A stretch of DNA of 64,000 nucleotides from Copromyces sp. CBS 386.78. Taxonomy: Eukaryota; Ascomycota; Sordariomycetes; Sordariales; Sordariaceae. A program made the position numbers and the translations under genes. The first letter of the stretch is position 1; every line of letters starts with the position of its first letter. The stretch covers positions 372,001 to 436,000 of the forward strand of contig MU839088.1 of assembly GCA_030685235.1 (NCBI GenBank). The letters run 5' to 3'. The notes below the pieces were generated by a model. That model was not told the DNA's origin. It saw nothing but the letters and a program-made list of their open reading frames with translations, and ran no database searches. Below are positions 10,903-21,916 of this stretch, piece by piece.

Positions 10903-12657
10903 TGCATTAATCTCAAATATATTGGAATCTCTCCTAGGTGGATCTGCAACTCGGTGTCTTACATCCAAGCAACTGAACAATGACACCATGGTACAGCCAA
11001 TACACATCGCTTACATGTCGAAACTTTGAAGTCTGTATACGAAACTGGCCTTCCGGATGAGAGAACCTCCATGTTTCGCATATATTCAAGAAAAGGCTCA
11101 CAAACTACAACCATCGCTGACAGCTTCCAGCTCTTTCTCCCCCTCGGTCGAGTGTCGCGGCAGACATCATTGCTGAGTGTCTCGGTTGAGATCCATGGTG
11201 TTTTGTGTTTGGAACGACCATTACATCCACAGTCTTGGCGCCAAGCTGTTAGTGCAACAAACGTGGTGCCTGCAAAATCTTTAACACGGCCACACCCAAA
11301 ATCGCCGTTCCCGCGGTCGCTCAAACCAGGCCGCATCCACTGCAGCAGCTACCTGGAGACCCCAGATGCAGGCAGGAATGCCCCGTATATGAAAGATATA
11401 CCGAGATGACCATTTTGGCATGCGCACAGGAATATCTCAACAATGGGAGAAATGGACTGGAGGTGGTAGTCCCAGAACTGGAGATGGGAAGGATTTGTGC
11501 ATCAAGGAGAGAGAGTGGCTTGATGTTTGTATGTGGGTAATAGTGGAGGTGAAGAGTTGAGGACTACTTCGTGAGTTACACTTACTTATTTTATCCGTTC
11601 CTTCGATGTCGTTAGATGGAAATGACCCCGTCATTTCTCTGTTGGGGGTTTGTGGTGTGCTTGGTGGTGTGGTTTGGGCTTTGGATGGAGGGAAGCCTTT
11701 TTGTGGATTGGGGGTGGAGAGGTGGGCTTGGGCCTGGGCTTGGGCTTGGGAGGGTCTAGTCGTTTGTCTTGATGGGATGGATGAGAAGGAGAAGGGGTGG
11801 GATGAGCAGGGTGGGGAAGAAGTGATGAGGTGAAATTTGTTGCAGGGTTCCATGCTAACGAATGCGATGGGGGGTGTAGAAGAGAGATTGCCTTGGCTGC
11901 GGCGAGAATTCTGGGTAAGTTTCCTCTTTTTTTCTTTCCTTGTTCCTGGTTCCGCTCCCTTCCCTTCCCTTCGTCACGAGTCCCTGCGGCACCGGTACTA
12001 GCGACGATGAGAAGTGTGAATTTTGTTGAGTTTCATGAGGTCACTTATACTGATGATGTAAACGCAGAGAAATGCAGTTCCGAGGATGGCTGTGTGGTGG
12101 GTACGGAGCAGGTGACCGATAACATCTGGGCCGCGTTCTCCTTGAAGTGGGTGATAAACGAAAAGGAGGTGTGCGATTGAAGGGATTGAGGTGGCGATGA
12201 GGTTGGGGGGTATTGGAGCTGTTCGTTCGCGATGACCACCTGGAAGAAGGGCAGGCGAACGGAAACATATAGGAAGAATCTGGAGAAGTTATTTAGCTGT
12301 TTTGTATTCTTGACCGTCGTTTTATCCCATTGAAAAAGCAGAGCAGAATTGAGTTACACACCGACTTCAAGCTCTCCGTTCTTTGACATCAGCTGGAATC
12401 TGTCAAACGTCGCAGACTGGACGACAAACGTACCTCTGGAGGCAGAAGCAATTCGTCTCATCGTCAACCTCAACCACGAGGATGATCCACCAGTACACAG
12501 AGGTAGAAGTATAAAAGAAGCCCAGTTTCAACCTTCTCATCAACAACTTCTCCCCATCACCAACCAACCAACCTCACTGCCTTTCTACCACCCACCTTTA
12601 CCTCCAATTCTCACCAAACCACTCACTTACAACTTCACCACCCACCAACCACCCATA
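10903..12657. other. Intergenic region upstream of the small secreted protein gene
   Basis: About 1.75 kb. I recognise no gene. A GGGCTTGGGCCT-like imperfect tandem lies near 11725-11755. The last 150 bp form the promoter and 5' leader of the next gene. Confidence 0.5.
12510..12517 (+). promoter_or_regulatory. TATA box of the small secreted protein gene
   Basis: TATAAAAG lies 148 bp before the ATG at 12658. It is followed by a C-, A- and T-rich leader typical of strongly expressed fungal genes. Confidence 0.6.
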
Positions 12658-13340
12658 ATGAAGTTCGCCACCATCCCCTCTCTTGCCCTCAGCCTCCTCT
12701 TGGCCAGCACCAACATAGTCCTCGCCACTCCCACCCCCATTAACGGCGACCTCCCCTCGAACTTGATCACCACCAAGCACCATCACAAGATCGTTACAAG
12801 CCGCCAGACCGGCTCCAAGGTCGACACCACTCCGACCTGCGTGTCCGATCCCGACGGATTTGTGACCATGGCCGACGCGCGTTCTTGTCTCGATGAGATT
12901 GCTGCCAAGGGCACCGAGCAGCTGACTATCAAGGCCCCTGGTGGAGTGCTTTGTGAGAGAACGAGTGGAAAGTTTTGGGCGGGGATTGGTGGGGATAAAG
13001 ATCAGAGTGCTGCTGCGTGAGTTTTTCTCCTTTTCTCATTCTTTCGTCTTGTGAAGGTCACTTGAGGTGTTGGGTGATTGGATGCTAACTGTGACCGAAA
13101 TGTGGTGTAGGTCCGACATCGCTGCTGCTGGAAAGCGTATTCTGGGTGAGTACCAGAACCTTTGTTTTCTTCGGTTAAGTAAAAAATGTACAAGATCGCT
13201 GACAGACCCGTCATGATGCAGACACTTGCAAGTTCAACGGCGTTCGCGGCATGCTGAACGAGATGACTGGTGGTGGAGCGTACGTGGCTACCAACGACCG
13301 CATCTATGTCATGTTCTCCAAGGATGAGCAGGATGACTGA
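12658..13340 (+). CDS. Small secreted protein of unknown function
   Basis: Three exons: 12658-13016, 13111-13145 and 13222-13340, giving 170 residues. Donors are GTGAGT in both introns, with branch sites GCTAAC and GCTGAC. The N-terminus is a clear signal peptide (MKFATIPSLALSLLLAS, cleavage expected near VLATP). A His-rich KHHHK lies near residue 40. The mature domain has only a few Cys residues (TCVSDPDG, RSCLDEIAA, VLCERTSG, DTCKFNGV), suggesting two disulphides. It ends with an acidic tail, DEQDD. I do not recognise a family. The pattern is loosely like small Ecp2-type or other secreted fungal proteins, but I would not assign it. The TATA box and good codon use support a real, expressed gene. 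Confidence 0.75.
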
Positions 13341-13932
13341 GTTTTCCGTTGCTCGCAAACTGTCGTGACGCTTTTGGTTGGCCTCAGCGACAAAATCTCG
13401 GGAGAGAATGAGGAGTGACGAGGAATGAAAAAGAAGTTGGTGAAGTTCAGGGGTATCACGTGGCTGGTCATGCGTCTTAGGTGAGAAGCTAACGTCGGGA
13501 GCTTCTTTCCCGATTCGGATCGTCCGGCTATCCTCGGCCGTGGTCTCGGGCTAAACTAAGCGGCTGGACGCGGGGATAGAAATGGCAGAGACTTCAATGG
13601 ATAATGAATTGATGTCTCACATCTGGAGAAGAAAACTTGTGCAATTGGTGAGTGCTGGATGATGTTTTCCGGCTTGTATAATTGTTAGTGCAACTACTTC
13701 TAAAGCTCGGCGTTTGTGGGGATGTTTCAGCAGCTCTCTCCGCATCCCCGGGAAAGAACACGACGTCATTTGCACAGCTTCCCGCTGCAGCTCTTGCCGC
13801 TCTCCACTCAATTTTGGACCGAGCTTACTGCGATAAGATTTCGATTCCACAATCTCCATCGGGCCTTTGTCACAATTGCACCCCGTCTTTTGAGAACCGG
13901 CCAACCGCACCACCATACTCACTACATCCACA
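13341..13932. other. Intergenic region and AUH promoter
   Basis: 592 bp between two genes on the same strand. It presumably holds the 3' end of the secreted protein gene and the promoter of the hydratase gene. No distinct element was recognised. Confidence 0.45.
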
Positions 13933-15038
13933 ATGGCCGTCAGAATCGCCCTCCCGCGAAACGCTCCTTCGTCGTTCGCGCGCTTCGTCCGCGTCGCCGG
14001 CCGCTTCTACTCGACCGAGGCCCCCGCGGGCCCCATCATCCGGGTGACCAACCTTCCGGCGCCCAACTCGGGCCACATCCGCATTCTCGAGCTCAACCGC
14101 CCGGCCGCGCGCAACGCCATTTCGCGCGCGCTGTTGTCTCAGCTTCGCGACGAGATCGACGCCGTCCACTCGCAGTTCGATGCCGCGACCGGCGAGGAGA
14201 AGCCCGTGGCTTCGTGGCAGAAGCGCTTCGGCGGCGTGGCTGGCGAGGACGAGAAGGGCCCTACTCGCGCGCTGATTATCTCTTCGGCTGTTGATACGAG
14301 CTTTTGCGCGGGCGCTGATCTGAAGGAGCGCAAGGGGTTTACGCAGGAGGAGTGAGCTTTAGATTTTCTGACCTTTCTTTTTGTCTTTGCCCGCGCGACG
14401 CGACTAACAAACCCTTTTCCAATAGGACCGCCGCCTTCCTTACCTCCCTCCGCACCGCCCTCACCTCCCTCCAGACCCTCCCTATCCCCACCATCTCCGC
14501 CATCTCCTCCATCGCCCTCGGCGGCGGTCTCGAGCTCGCCCTCTCCACGCACTTCCGTGTCCTGACCTCCAACGCCGTCGTGGGCCTGCCCGAGACCCGA
14601 CTCGGCATCATCCCCGGCGCCGGCGGCACCTACCGCCTGCCCCAGCTCATCGGCATCCCCCGCGCGCGCGATCTGATCCTGACCGGCCGCCGCGTCAGCG
14701 CGCCCGAGGCTTATTTCCTGGGTCTGGCCGACCGCCTGGTCGAGGTCGCCCCCGAGTCCGAGGAGCAGGCCAAGGAGTGGGCGGCCATGGAGCAGGAGCC
14801 GAGGGACAAGATGGTGCTGAGCCTGGCGCGCAGGACGGCGCTGAGCGAGGCGGTTCGCCTAGCGCAGGAGATTTGCGAGGGCGGACCGGTTGCCGTCAGG
14901 GCAGCGCTCAAGGCTGTGGATGAGCCAAACGAGATGGTGGAGAATGATATGTACCTCAGGGTAGTAAGGACGGAGGATCGCGATGAGGCGTTGAAGGCGT
15001 TTTCGGAGAAGAGGAAGCCTGTGTTCAAGGGGCGGTGA
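13933..15038 (+). CDS. Mitochondrial enoyl-CoA hydratase, methylglutaconyl-CoA hydratase (AUH) type
   Basis: Two exons, 13933-14351 and 14426-15038, giving 343 residues. The intron has a GTGAGC donor, CTAAC branch site and AATAG acceptor. The N-terminus (MAVRIALPRNAPSSFARFV, then RFYST) is an Arg-rich mitochondrial presequence. The crotonase fold is clear: SFCAGADLKER (oxyanion hole), ALGGGLELALS with its catalytic-type Glu, and PETRLGIIPGAGGTYRLPQ with the second Glu. The C-terminus ends EALKAFSEKRKPVFKGR, as in AUH proteins. AUH hydrates 3-methylglutaconyl-CoA to HMG-CoA in leucine breakdown. Assignment within the crotonase superfamily rests on overall resemblance, so a general enoyl-CoA hydratase of the matrix is the alternative. 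Confidence 0.88.
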
Positions 15039-16364
15039 ATGCGTTGCTACTCTTAGGGCGATGTGTGAGCTTTTGGTAATACAATACCATTACGATGTTC
15101 AAGTCAAACACTAAATGACTGGAAGACTGGGAGTTGTGATCGGGTTACCGGGGATCCTCCTAATAGACGGACCCTGGTTGCATTTGAGCCGCGATTCCTC
15201 CAACTTGTTTCATGTCCCGCCAAATGTTGGAAGGCGTCACGGCTCCATCCGACAATAACAAACAGGTAAGGTAAGTTGAGGCTGTTGAGGCTGTGATGCC
15301 CCCTGGCTGCATACCGCTTCTACTCACCCATAAGAGATTTACTCCCCATAATATTTTCAGAGCCTAACCTTCTTGTAGTATGGTTAGCTCCCTTATGCAA
15401 TCCCACTGTAACCCGTGTGGATACAGTAAACGTGGTATGGCACGGGGCACACGGCTGGCATAGGTCACTTGCAGTCGGCTGGCGGGGCTGTCATGGTTGA
15501 ATGCCGGTCCGGCTAAACTGTATGAAGGTTAGGGGGCTTAGCTAGCTAAATCTCTTAAGGGTGGGAAAAAGCGGTAGTACAGTAGCTACCCATTGAGTGG
15601 TAACGTCATGGAGTCCACCAGAGGGCCATCAAGGTGCCAAGCTTTCGACATGGGTGACAACCACGGCACTTGACGAGCTTGCGATCTACCGTTCTGGGTC
15701 TCGATCCGCAGCCGGGAAAGCACATGTCTCAGCTCTTTAGTTCCTTCTTTTCTGACATATTTTACTTGTATCATAGCTTCAAAATCGTGGAGCTGTCGAG
15801 GCCTGTCAGCTTGTTGAGCTGTCAAAGCTGTCAAGCTGGTGGTGTAGCTGGCTTCGGTTGCTTGTTTACACGCGAGCCATGATCGTTGGCGGTGGAGTAT
15901 CAAGTGGAAAGCGTTCCTGCAATCAAGGCACACATTTTGGATTATCTGAACAATTTCAAAGAACAGTTGAAAATCTGGACCAAAGAAGAACAAGCTGACT
16001 GAGAAATTGTGCAAGGTACGTACCTTCTCTCCCCAAAGGGCAGTGAGGTTCGCAGCTTCCCCGCCAAGAGGACGTCATTGGGCCGGCAGGGGTTACGAAC
16101 GCTGCACCCACAACACCTATGACATCACCACGACGGAACGGTTTACTGGAGAGGAAAGAACAACAAACACCTTCTTATAAGCACAACATCATTCCATCTT
16201 AAGACGGTTCTTTCTTCCCTTCAATTCAGTCACACAGACAAATCCAACAATCACCTTTTCCCTCAACCAACAACGAGAACAACCACGAACCGAATCCCAA
16301 AAGAGGATCTAATCCGCACAACAACACCTAAGATACCCAACACACAACCACACAAATCATCACA
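15039..16364. other. Intergenic region upstream of the LEA-like gene
   Basis: About 1.3 kb without a recognisable gene. The part nearest the LEA-like gene (16180-16360) is a CA-rich leader. CTTATAAGC at about 16173 is a possible TATA-like element. Confidence 0.45.
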
Positions 16365-17325
16365 ATGTCCGCTTTCACAATCGCTACTCGCAGGGCCGCT
16401 ATCCAGATCCCCCGCGCTGCCGCCGCTTCTGCGCCCCGCGCCGCTTTCTCTAGCTCCGTCACTCTCCAGAAGTCCATCGCCGAGACCGTAAAGGACACCT
16501 TCAACACCGTCAACCGCGCTGTTTCTGACAAGGCCCTCGATGGTATTGACATTGGCTGTATGTACTCCTCATTCCTCCAACCTCCTCTTTCCCTTCACCA
16601 ACAACATATACTAAGTTCTACCAACAGCCAACGTAGCCTCAAAACTCAAGGACACCGCCTCCAACCTCGCCAACGCCTCTTCCCCCTCAGACCTCGCCTC
16701 CCGAGCCAAGGACGCCGCCGACGCCATCCCCAAGGACGTCAAGGGCCAGGCCTCCGAGCTCGCGGGCAAGGCCTCCGGCGCCGCCTCCAACATTGCCGGC
16801 AAGGCCAAGGGCGCCGTGAACGAGGCCACCTCTGGCAACCTGTCCGGCACCGCCTCTGAACTCGCTGGCGAGGCCAAGGGCAAGGCTTCCGACCTCGCTG
16901 GAAAGGCCAAGGGCGCTGCGAACGAGGCGGCAAGCGGAAACTTGGGCAGCGATATTTCTGGAAAGGCGTCCGAGCTTGCTGGTGAGGCTAAGGGCAAGGC
17001 CAGCGAGCTCGCGGGCAAGGCCAAGGGCGCTGCGAACGAGGCGTCGAGCGGCAACTTGTCTGGTGCTGCTTCAGAGCTGGCTGGTGAGGCTAAGGGCAAG
17101 GCCAGCGAGCTTGCGGGCAAGGCCAAGGGTGCTGCTGACGAGGCTGCTGGTGGTGATGTGCAAGGAAAGGCCCAGCAGCTCAAGGGACAGGCGAGCGGTA
17201 AGGCCAGTGAGCTTTCCGGTAAGGCGAAGGGTGCCGTGAGCGAGGGGCAAGGAAAGGCCAAGGGTATGGCTAAGGAGACAGAGAAGATGGCCAAGGAGGC
17301 TGGCAAGGAGGCTGAGTTCTCTTAA
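16365..17325 (+). CDS. Mitochondrial LEA-like repeat protein
   Basis: Two exons, 16365-16557 and 16628-17325, giving 296 residues. The intron has a GTATGT donor and CAACAG acceptor. The N-terminus (MSAFTIATRRAAIQIPRAAA, then FSSS) is a mitochondrial presequence. The rest is a chain of 11-residue-like repeats such as ASELAGEAKGK and ASELAGKAKGA, with Asn-Glu-Ala spacers. It is rich in Ala, Lys, Gly and Glu and has no aromatic core. This is the composition of group 3 late-embryogenesis-abundant proteins: long amphipathic helices, disordered when wet, thought to protect membranes and enzymes during drying, heat or spore dormancy. The nearly identical repeats (about 17050 and 16970) show recent internal duplication. 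A stress role is inferred from the family. Confidence 0.8.
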
Positions 17326-18459
17326 AAATGAGACGAACTTGGGAAGAAGGATGGGGAGTTGTACGAAGAATTTGCATTTGGGATGAACGGGACCACCATT
17401 CGGTTTTTGAAGGCGTTCAGGGACGCGCACTAGCAGTATTGCATCATGATGACTATTACAAAGTTTTCCTTTTAATTCAAGAGTCGAACTGTAATATTAT
17501 TGCATTCCACATCACTTATCTTATCATGTCGTCCCCAAAATGTGATCATGTATGTGTATGAAAATGTGTCAGCGCACAACAACCCAGCTTCCTACTGAAA
17601 GCTGCCCGACAGGGCACAGAAAGCCAGGGGATTCTCCCAAAAGCCCGGCGCTTTGAAGCGCCTTCCCACCAAGTGACGCTGGCAATTTTCCCCTTCAATG
17701 CTTGTTGTTTCTCACCCTCGCCTGCGTAAGGGGTGGGTTTGAAAGAACAAACGGGGAAAAATGTTTTTGATGTACCGCTCGGAATACAGAGCTTGGAATC
17801 AAGGATTGATCTCGCCTTGTGCTCCACCTGAACGTGCGGAAATGTTGGGAATAAGGGGTGAAGGGTGGGTATGTATGTATGTATGTGGGATTTATGTGGG
17901 GGAGAGTGAGAGAAGTGTGATATATCTTGGGGGAATGGACGAGGGTGTAAGGAAAGGGATGAAAAGGTTTTTGATTGGAGGAAGAAATGATGATGACAGT
18001 AATAGGTTAGCTAGCTGGCACAATAATGAATGGCATGGTAAGAAAAGGAGTCAAAAACGGGGGGTCAAGCGAAGCGAAGCGAAGGGGTAAAGTAAGTAAG
18101 TAAAGGTGGCAAAGATGCCGCCTGACTGGAGATTGACGATGCTGGTATTCTCTTCTCTTTTGAGTTCAAGGAATATCCTATGCATGATAGCAGAGAAATT
18201 CCCCCGTCCTTTGTTCTGACCAGTTAGCATTGTCGGGTATATCTGTACACGCCTTCCGTGTTCCTCCATTCGTCTCGTCCACGGGTAGGTAGGTACTCGG
18301 CTCGTTGTTCCTCAAATCGATGCCCTTCTGTTTTCTTAGCGTTGCAGGCCGGCGGTGGTGTCATTCGAGTGTGTCGCGTCTCAGTTCGGTGTTATCTCGT
18401 CCGTCTCACAGTTGTGATACCGTCTTCCCTCACGTCGACCTTGAACCGTCCGGTTCAGT
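17326..18459. other. Convergent intergenic region, LEA-like gene and Nup37
   Basis: About 1.1 kb holding two 3' ends. Short tandem repeats are visible: GTAT-type at 17871-17886 and GCGAA units near 18067-18084. No gene was recognised. Confidence 0.5.
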
Positions 18460-20834
18460 TCAGCCCTCCTCAAAAAACACCCTCTTAGTCCCCTGGCTTC
18501 CCCTCTGACTTTCCAATTCCTCCAACTCCCTATCAATCTCCATGATATCCATCAACTCCGCCTCGATATCCCTCCCCTCCGCCTCCGACTTATCATCCTC
18601 CACGTCCGCGGCAAAGTTAAGGTCGTTGATGAACAGCAAGCCCGGATCGCGGCCCTGGCTCTGGCTCTGACTTTTGCTTCCTCCAAAGGCACTTAACGCT
18701 ACGGTATCTTGGGTATCTGCGCCCCCTCCTTCCTCGTCGATATCTTGTGTTGATCCCGCGCCGTCGAAGCTTGCGCTTAGGGATTGAGGAGCTGCCTCCA
18801 GCGCCTTGGGTCTGAGCAATTTCTCGCCTCTTTCGGGGCGGGCCAAGCTGAGGTTGAACGCCACGGAACTGGGTTGTTCGGGCTTGGGGTAGGCGAGGAT
18901 GGCTTTGGCGGTGCCGTTTGTGAGATCCAACCTGGCCTTCTTACGGGCAGGCAGGGGTATCAAACGGCGTTCTGTGGACGAGGAAGCACCCACTGCCGCT
19001 GCGCAAGCGGCGTGGTCAAAAGCTTCTTCGGTTTCGTGAATAACTACCAATCTACTTTCGCCTAGCAAAAGGGTTTCGATGGGTAGTTGCTTCCCTTCTG
19101 TTGACTCGGGGAGGGACCCGGTCGAGCGGGGGATGGCGGTGGCGGCTGTGAGGCGCTCACCGAGGAGACCAGCGCCGAGATGGGTGAGGTGAAGCATTCG
19201 CGCGCTCAGTTGGGAGCTGCTGTTCCAAAGGTTGCCCCCGGTCCGCTTGAGCTGGGCGTCCCAGAAGCGGGAGATGATGGGGATGGTGCAGATGACAGGG
19301 TTAGTGTGGTCGGCGCCGGTGTTGGCAAGCCACAGGACTGCAGACTCTTCGCCTAGGCCGTTGCGAGGGAGGGGAAGCTGGGAAATGTAGACGCCGCCTT
19401 TGATGGTGGCGAGCTTCTCGGGGGCGCTGGCGGAAACCGCCAAGGGAACGATGAGGGGTGCGGATTTCTGTGTGGTGGTAGGAAGGTTGCGCTGGGGCTG
19501 AGCGCCGGTAGTGGTTCCCTCTAGGTAACCCGAGACGCTAAACTGGGTGATTGCTGATCCACGGAGGCCAGAGTTGGCCTTGGTGAAGAGACCGGCCGAG
19601 GAGGTGGTAGTCGGATTGGCATTGTCAATGTCCCAAATACCCCACTGACCATCAGCCAACAGCACGAGGACCGCCCGGCCATGGGCCATCCACTCGGCGC
19701 CAACCACGGGTTTGCGAGAGGTGGACATGCCCGTCCCGCGGGCAAATGGCTGGTAGAGGGAGACTAGCCATGAGCCCTGGGAAGGGAATGGGCCCTCTGA
19801 TGTATCGTCCGAAGGAAGGGACGGGATGGAGTAATCGTAGATTCGCACCGCATGAGCGGGGTCCACAACGAGAAGCTGTGTGACGTGCAGCGGGTTGAAC
19901 GAGATGCCGCCGAGTGGTGACGGGAGGTACTCAGTCTGGAACGGCTCGACACGAGCCGTGGTGCCGGGCGTTGCGTCCAGGGGAACATGCCAGAAGCGCA
20001 GGGTGCCGCTGGCCTCGCGCGTGTGTGCTGCCACAATGGCACGGGTTACAGACCCCTTACGGCCCTGTGACGACCCCGGTCCTGGCTGTTCCTTCACAAG
20101 CGTGATAGCTACCCCTTCCGAGGGTTTGCCCTGGCCTGCTAGCAATGTGAGAGTCTCCCCCCATGCGCCTTTGCCCGCATTTCCAGCGAGCAGGCTGTTC
20201 TTCAGTGCCGATCGCGTCTTGCTCTCGTTTGATGGGGGTGTCAGTGGTAGTGTTACGACATGGACGTCACCGTTGGCGCATGTGACCGCAAAGGCAATCC
20301 GCTCTCTGAGGATTTGTGCCCCGTTCCAGGCTGCGTCTTCGACGGTGCATGTGGGCATGGGTAGTACGGCGATGTGATGGACAGCTGTGCCGAATGCGAG
20401 GTCGAGTGTTTGGACAATGTCGGCGAGCGAGGAAGCATCGGTAGTAACGGTGTCGTCGAACTCGGGCTTGTCCACGAAGGAGGCGGATGGAATGGCCGGG
20501 CTCTCGTCGTCAGAGTCAATGATCATGACGGCGTCTTCCGGCTTTCCGCCGTTTTGCGCCGCATCTGCTGCTGTCTTTGATGTCTTGAGTTTGCGACCGC
20601 CGCGCCAGATCAGAGCGACACCATTTTCATGGCCGTAGATGAGGACTGTGGCGCCCTGGGGCGTCTGGACGGGGTATGTTTTGATGTCGTACACTCGGCT
20701 CTTGAGGGGGTATCTGATAGACAAAAATCAGCATGTGTGTCGTTGTTTACTAGAGCTTTGGATGGGAAGGAGTATGCGCACATGAATTGTGTGCTTTGCG
20801 GCGTGCGCCGTGTTCTGGGAGTGGTTGACTGCAT
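18460..20834 (-). CDS. Nup37-like Y-complex nucleoporin
   Basis: Two exons on the minus strand: 20834-20782 (53 nt, MQSTTPRTRRTPQSTQF) and 20713-18460. The intron starts GTGCGC and ends CTATCAG; Ile is split across the junction. The product is about 768 residues. The N-terminal two thirds look like a beta-propeller: strands with LIYGHENGVALIWRGG, RERIAFAVTCANGDVHVVTL, TLRFWHVPLD and GQWGIWDIDN. An acidic, Gln/Ser-rich helical C-terminal extension follows, ending MEIDRELEELES. The length and domain order fit fungal Nup37, which binds Nup120/Nup160 on the Y complex and contacts ELYS. Family assignment is from memory of the fungal protein and not from a search. A generic WD40 protein is the alternative. 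An ELYS-like gene in the same window supports the call only weakly. Confidence 0.7.
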
Positions 20835-21469
20835 CGTCAAGAGTCGAGGAGGTCGACAAGAAGAAAGAAGGAGAAATCAACAGAAAAGGGACGGATGCGC
20901 TATTGGAATGTCGTTACCATGGCCTGATTACTGGGGTATTATGGCGTTATGAAGTCGTACGGTATGAAAGAGTGGTTGAACGATGGTGATGCTGTTGGTG
21001 TTGTTGGTGTTTGAAATCACCGCGTCACAAACGCGCAAGGAGCTTGGACCATCAGAAGCTATGACATTGCAGCACAACTTGTTTGCTTTGATGCCAGATC
21101 ACGTGCCGCATCCGAGCACAGACCAACGGAAGCAGGAAGTTGGGCCTCGGCGACATTTCGCATTCCCAATCCTCGATTTCCATCGTCGAACAACCACCCC
21201 GCCATCCAACAAGATTGCCTCAATGTCGCAACACAAAACGGAGTTGACGGAACGAAGCTCCTCAATCGTCTAGGCTACTCTTTAATTATCCTATCTGCCA
21301 TATCCCGGAACTGAACATTTCCCCAGCTCCCTGCCGTTGACGCCATGGTGCGCACACAGCTTGCTCTGTAGGACTATCTCGAAACATACCGAGAATCCGA
21401 GATACACATCTATCTTCTTTCCTTCTCACCTTGTCACCTTGAAGGATTTTGTTGTCGACGAGAGACCGC
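20835..21469. other. Intergenic, Nup37 promoter and CFEM 3' end
   Basis: 635 bp between two minus-strand genes. Nothing distinctive was recognised. Confidence 0.45.
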
Positions 21470-21795
21470 CTAAGTGCAAGCAGTGCAGATGGCAGCAGCA
21501 GCGTTGATGACTGTGGTGGCAACGTCAAAGCCGCAGCTGGCGATAACGCAGCCGAGAGCGGAAGCCTGGACCTGAGCAGACTTGGAGCACTGGCAGGCAT
21601 AGCCGGCGTCGGTGCAGCCGATGGCAGAGGCAGCGGACTTGATGCATGTGGCCTGTGAAACTGTTAGTCAACGGCAGAGTCGACTCGAGAGAAGGAAGAA
21701 CGTACACCGCACTCAGGCATGAGGGTGGTCTGAGGGCAGTCCTGGGCCATGGCGACGGCGCTGAAGAGAGCAAGGGCGATGGTGGTGAACTTCAT
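21470..21795 (-). CDS. Small secreted CFEM-domain protein
   Basis: Two exons on the minus strand, 21795-21706 and 21652-21470, giving 90 residues. The intron has a GTACGT donor, TTGACTAAC branch site and TTTCACAG acceptor. A signal peptide (MKFTTIALALFSAVAMAQ) is followed by one CFEM domain. The Cys order is DCPQ, PEC, ATC, IGC, YACQC, LGC, ASC, then two more Cys near the end (AICTACT), ten in all against the usual eight. CFEM proteins occur at fungal surfaces or are secreted; known roles include haem binding and effector activity. There is no GPI-anchor tail, so a free secreted protein is likely. The exon junction falls just after PECG, inside the domain. Confidence 0.85.
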
Positions 21796-21909
21796 TTTGA
21801 AGGTTGTTTGGGGATTGTTTGGTTGGTTGCAAGTGTTGGAAGTGAAGAGGCTGTTGATGCTGATGATGAGAAAAGAAAAAGTCGTCGATGAGGGCGGACG
21901 AGAGGGCCT

Positions 21910-21916
21910 CTTTATA
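21910..21916 (-). promoter_or_regulatory. TATA box of the CFEM gene
   Basis: TATAAAG on the minus strand, about 115 bp upstream of the start codon at 21795. A pyrimidine/CA-rich leader follows it. Confidence 0.6.

Noticed and set aside
10959..11409. Overlapping open frames on both strands downstream of the HET relic
   Set aside because: No motif, no splice continuity, and both strands are open over the same DNA. No support for a gene.
11725..11755. GGGCTTGGGCCT-like imperfect tandem
   Set aside because: A short low-complexity run with no link to the GGCTTNAAGCC palindromes, because the second arm is missing.
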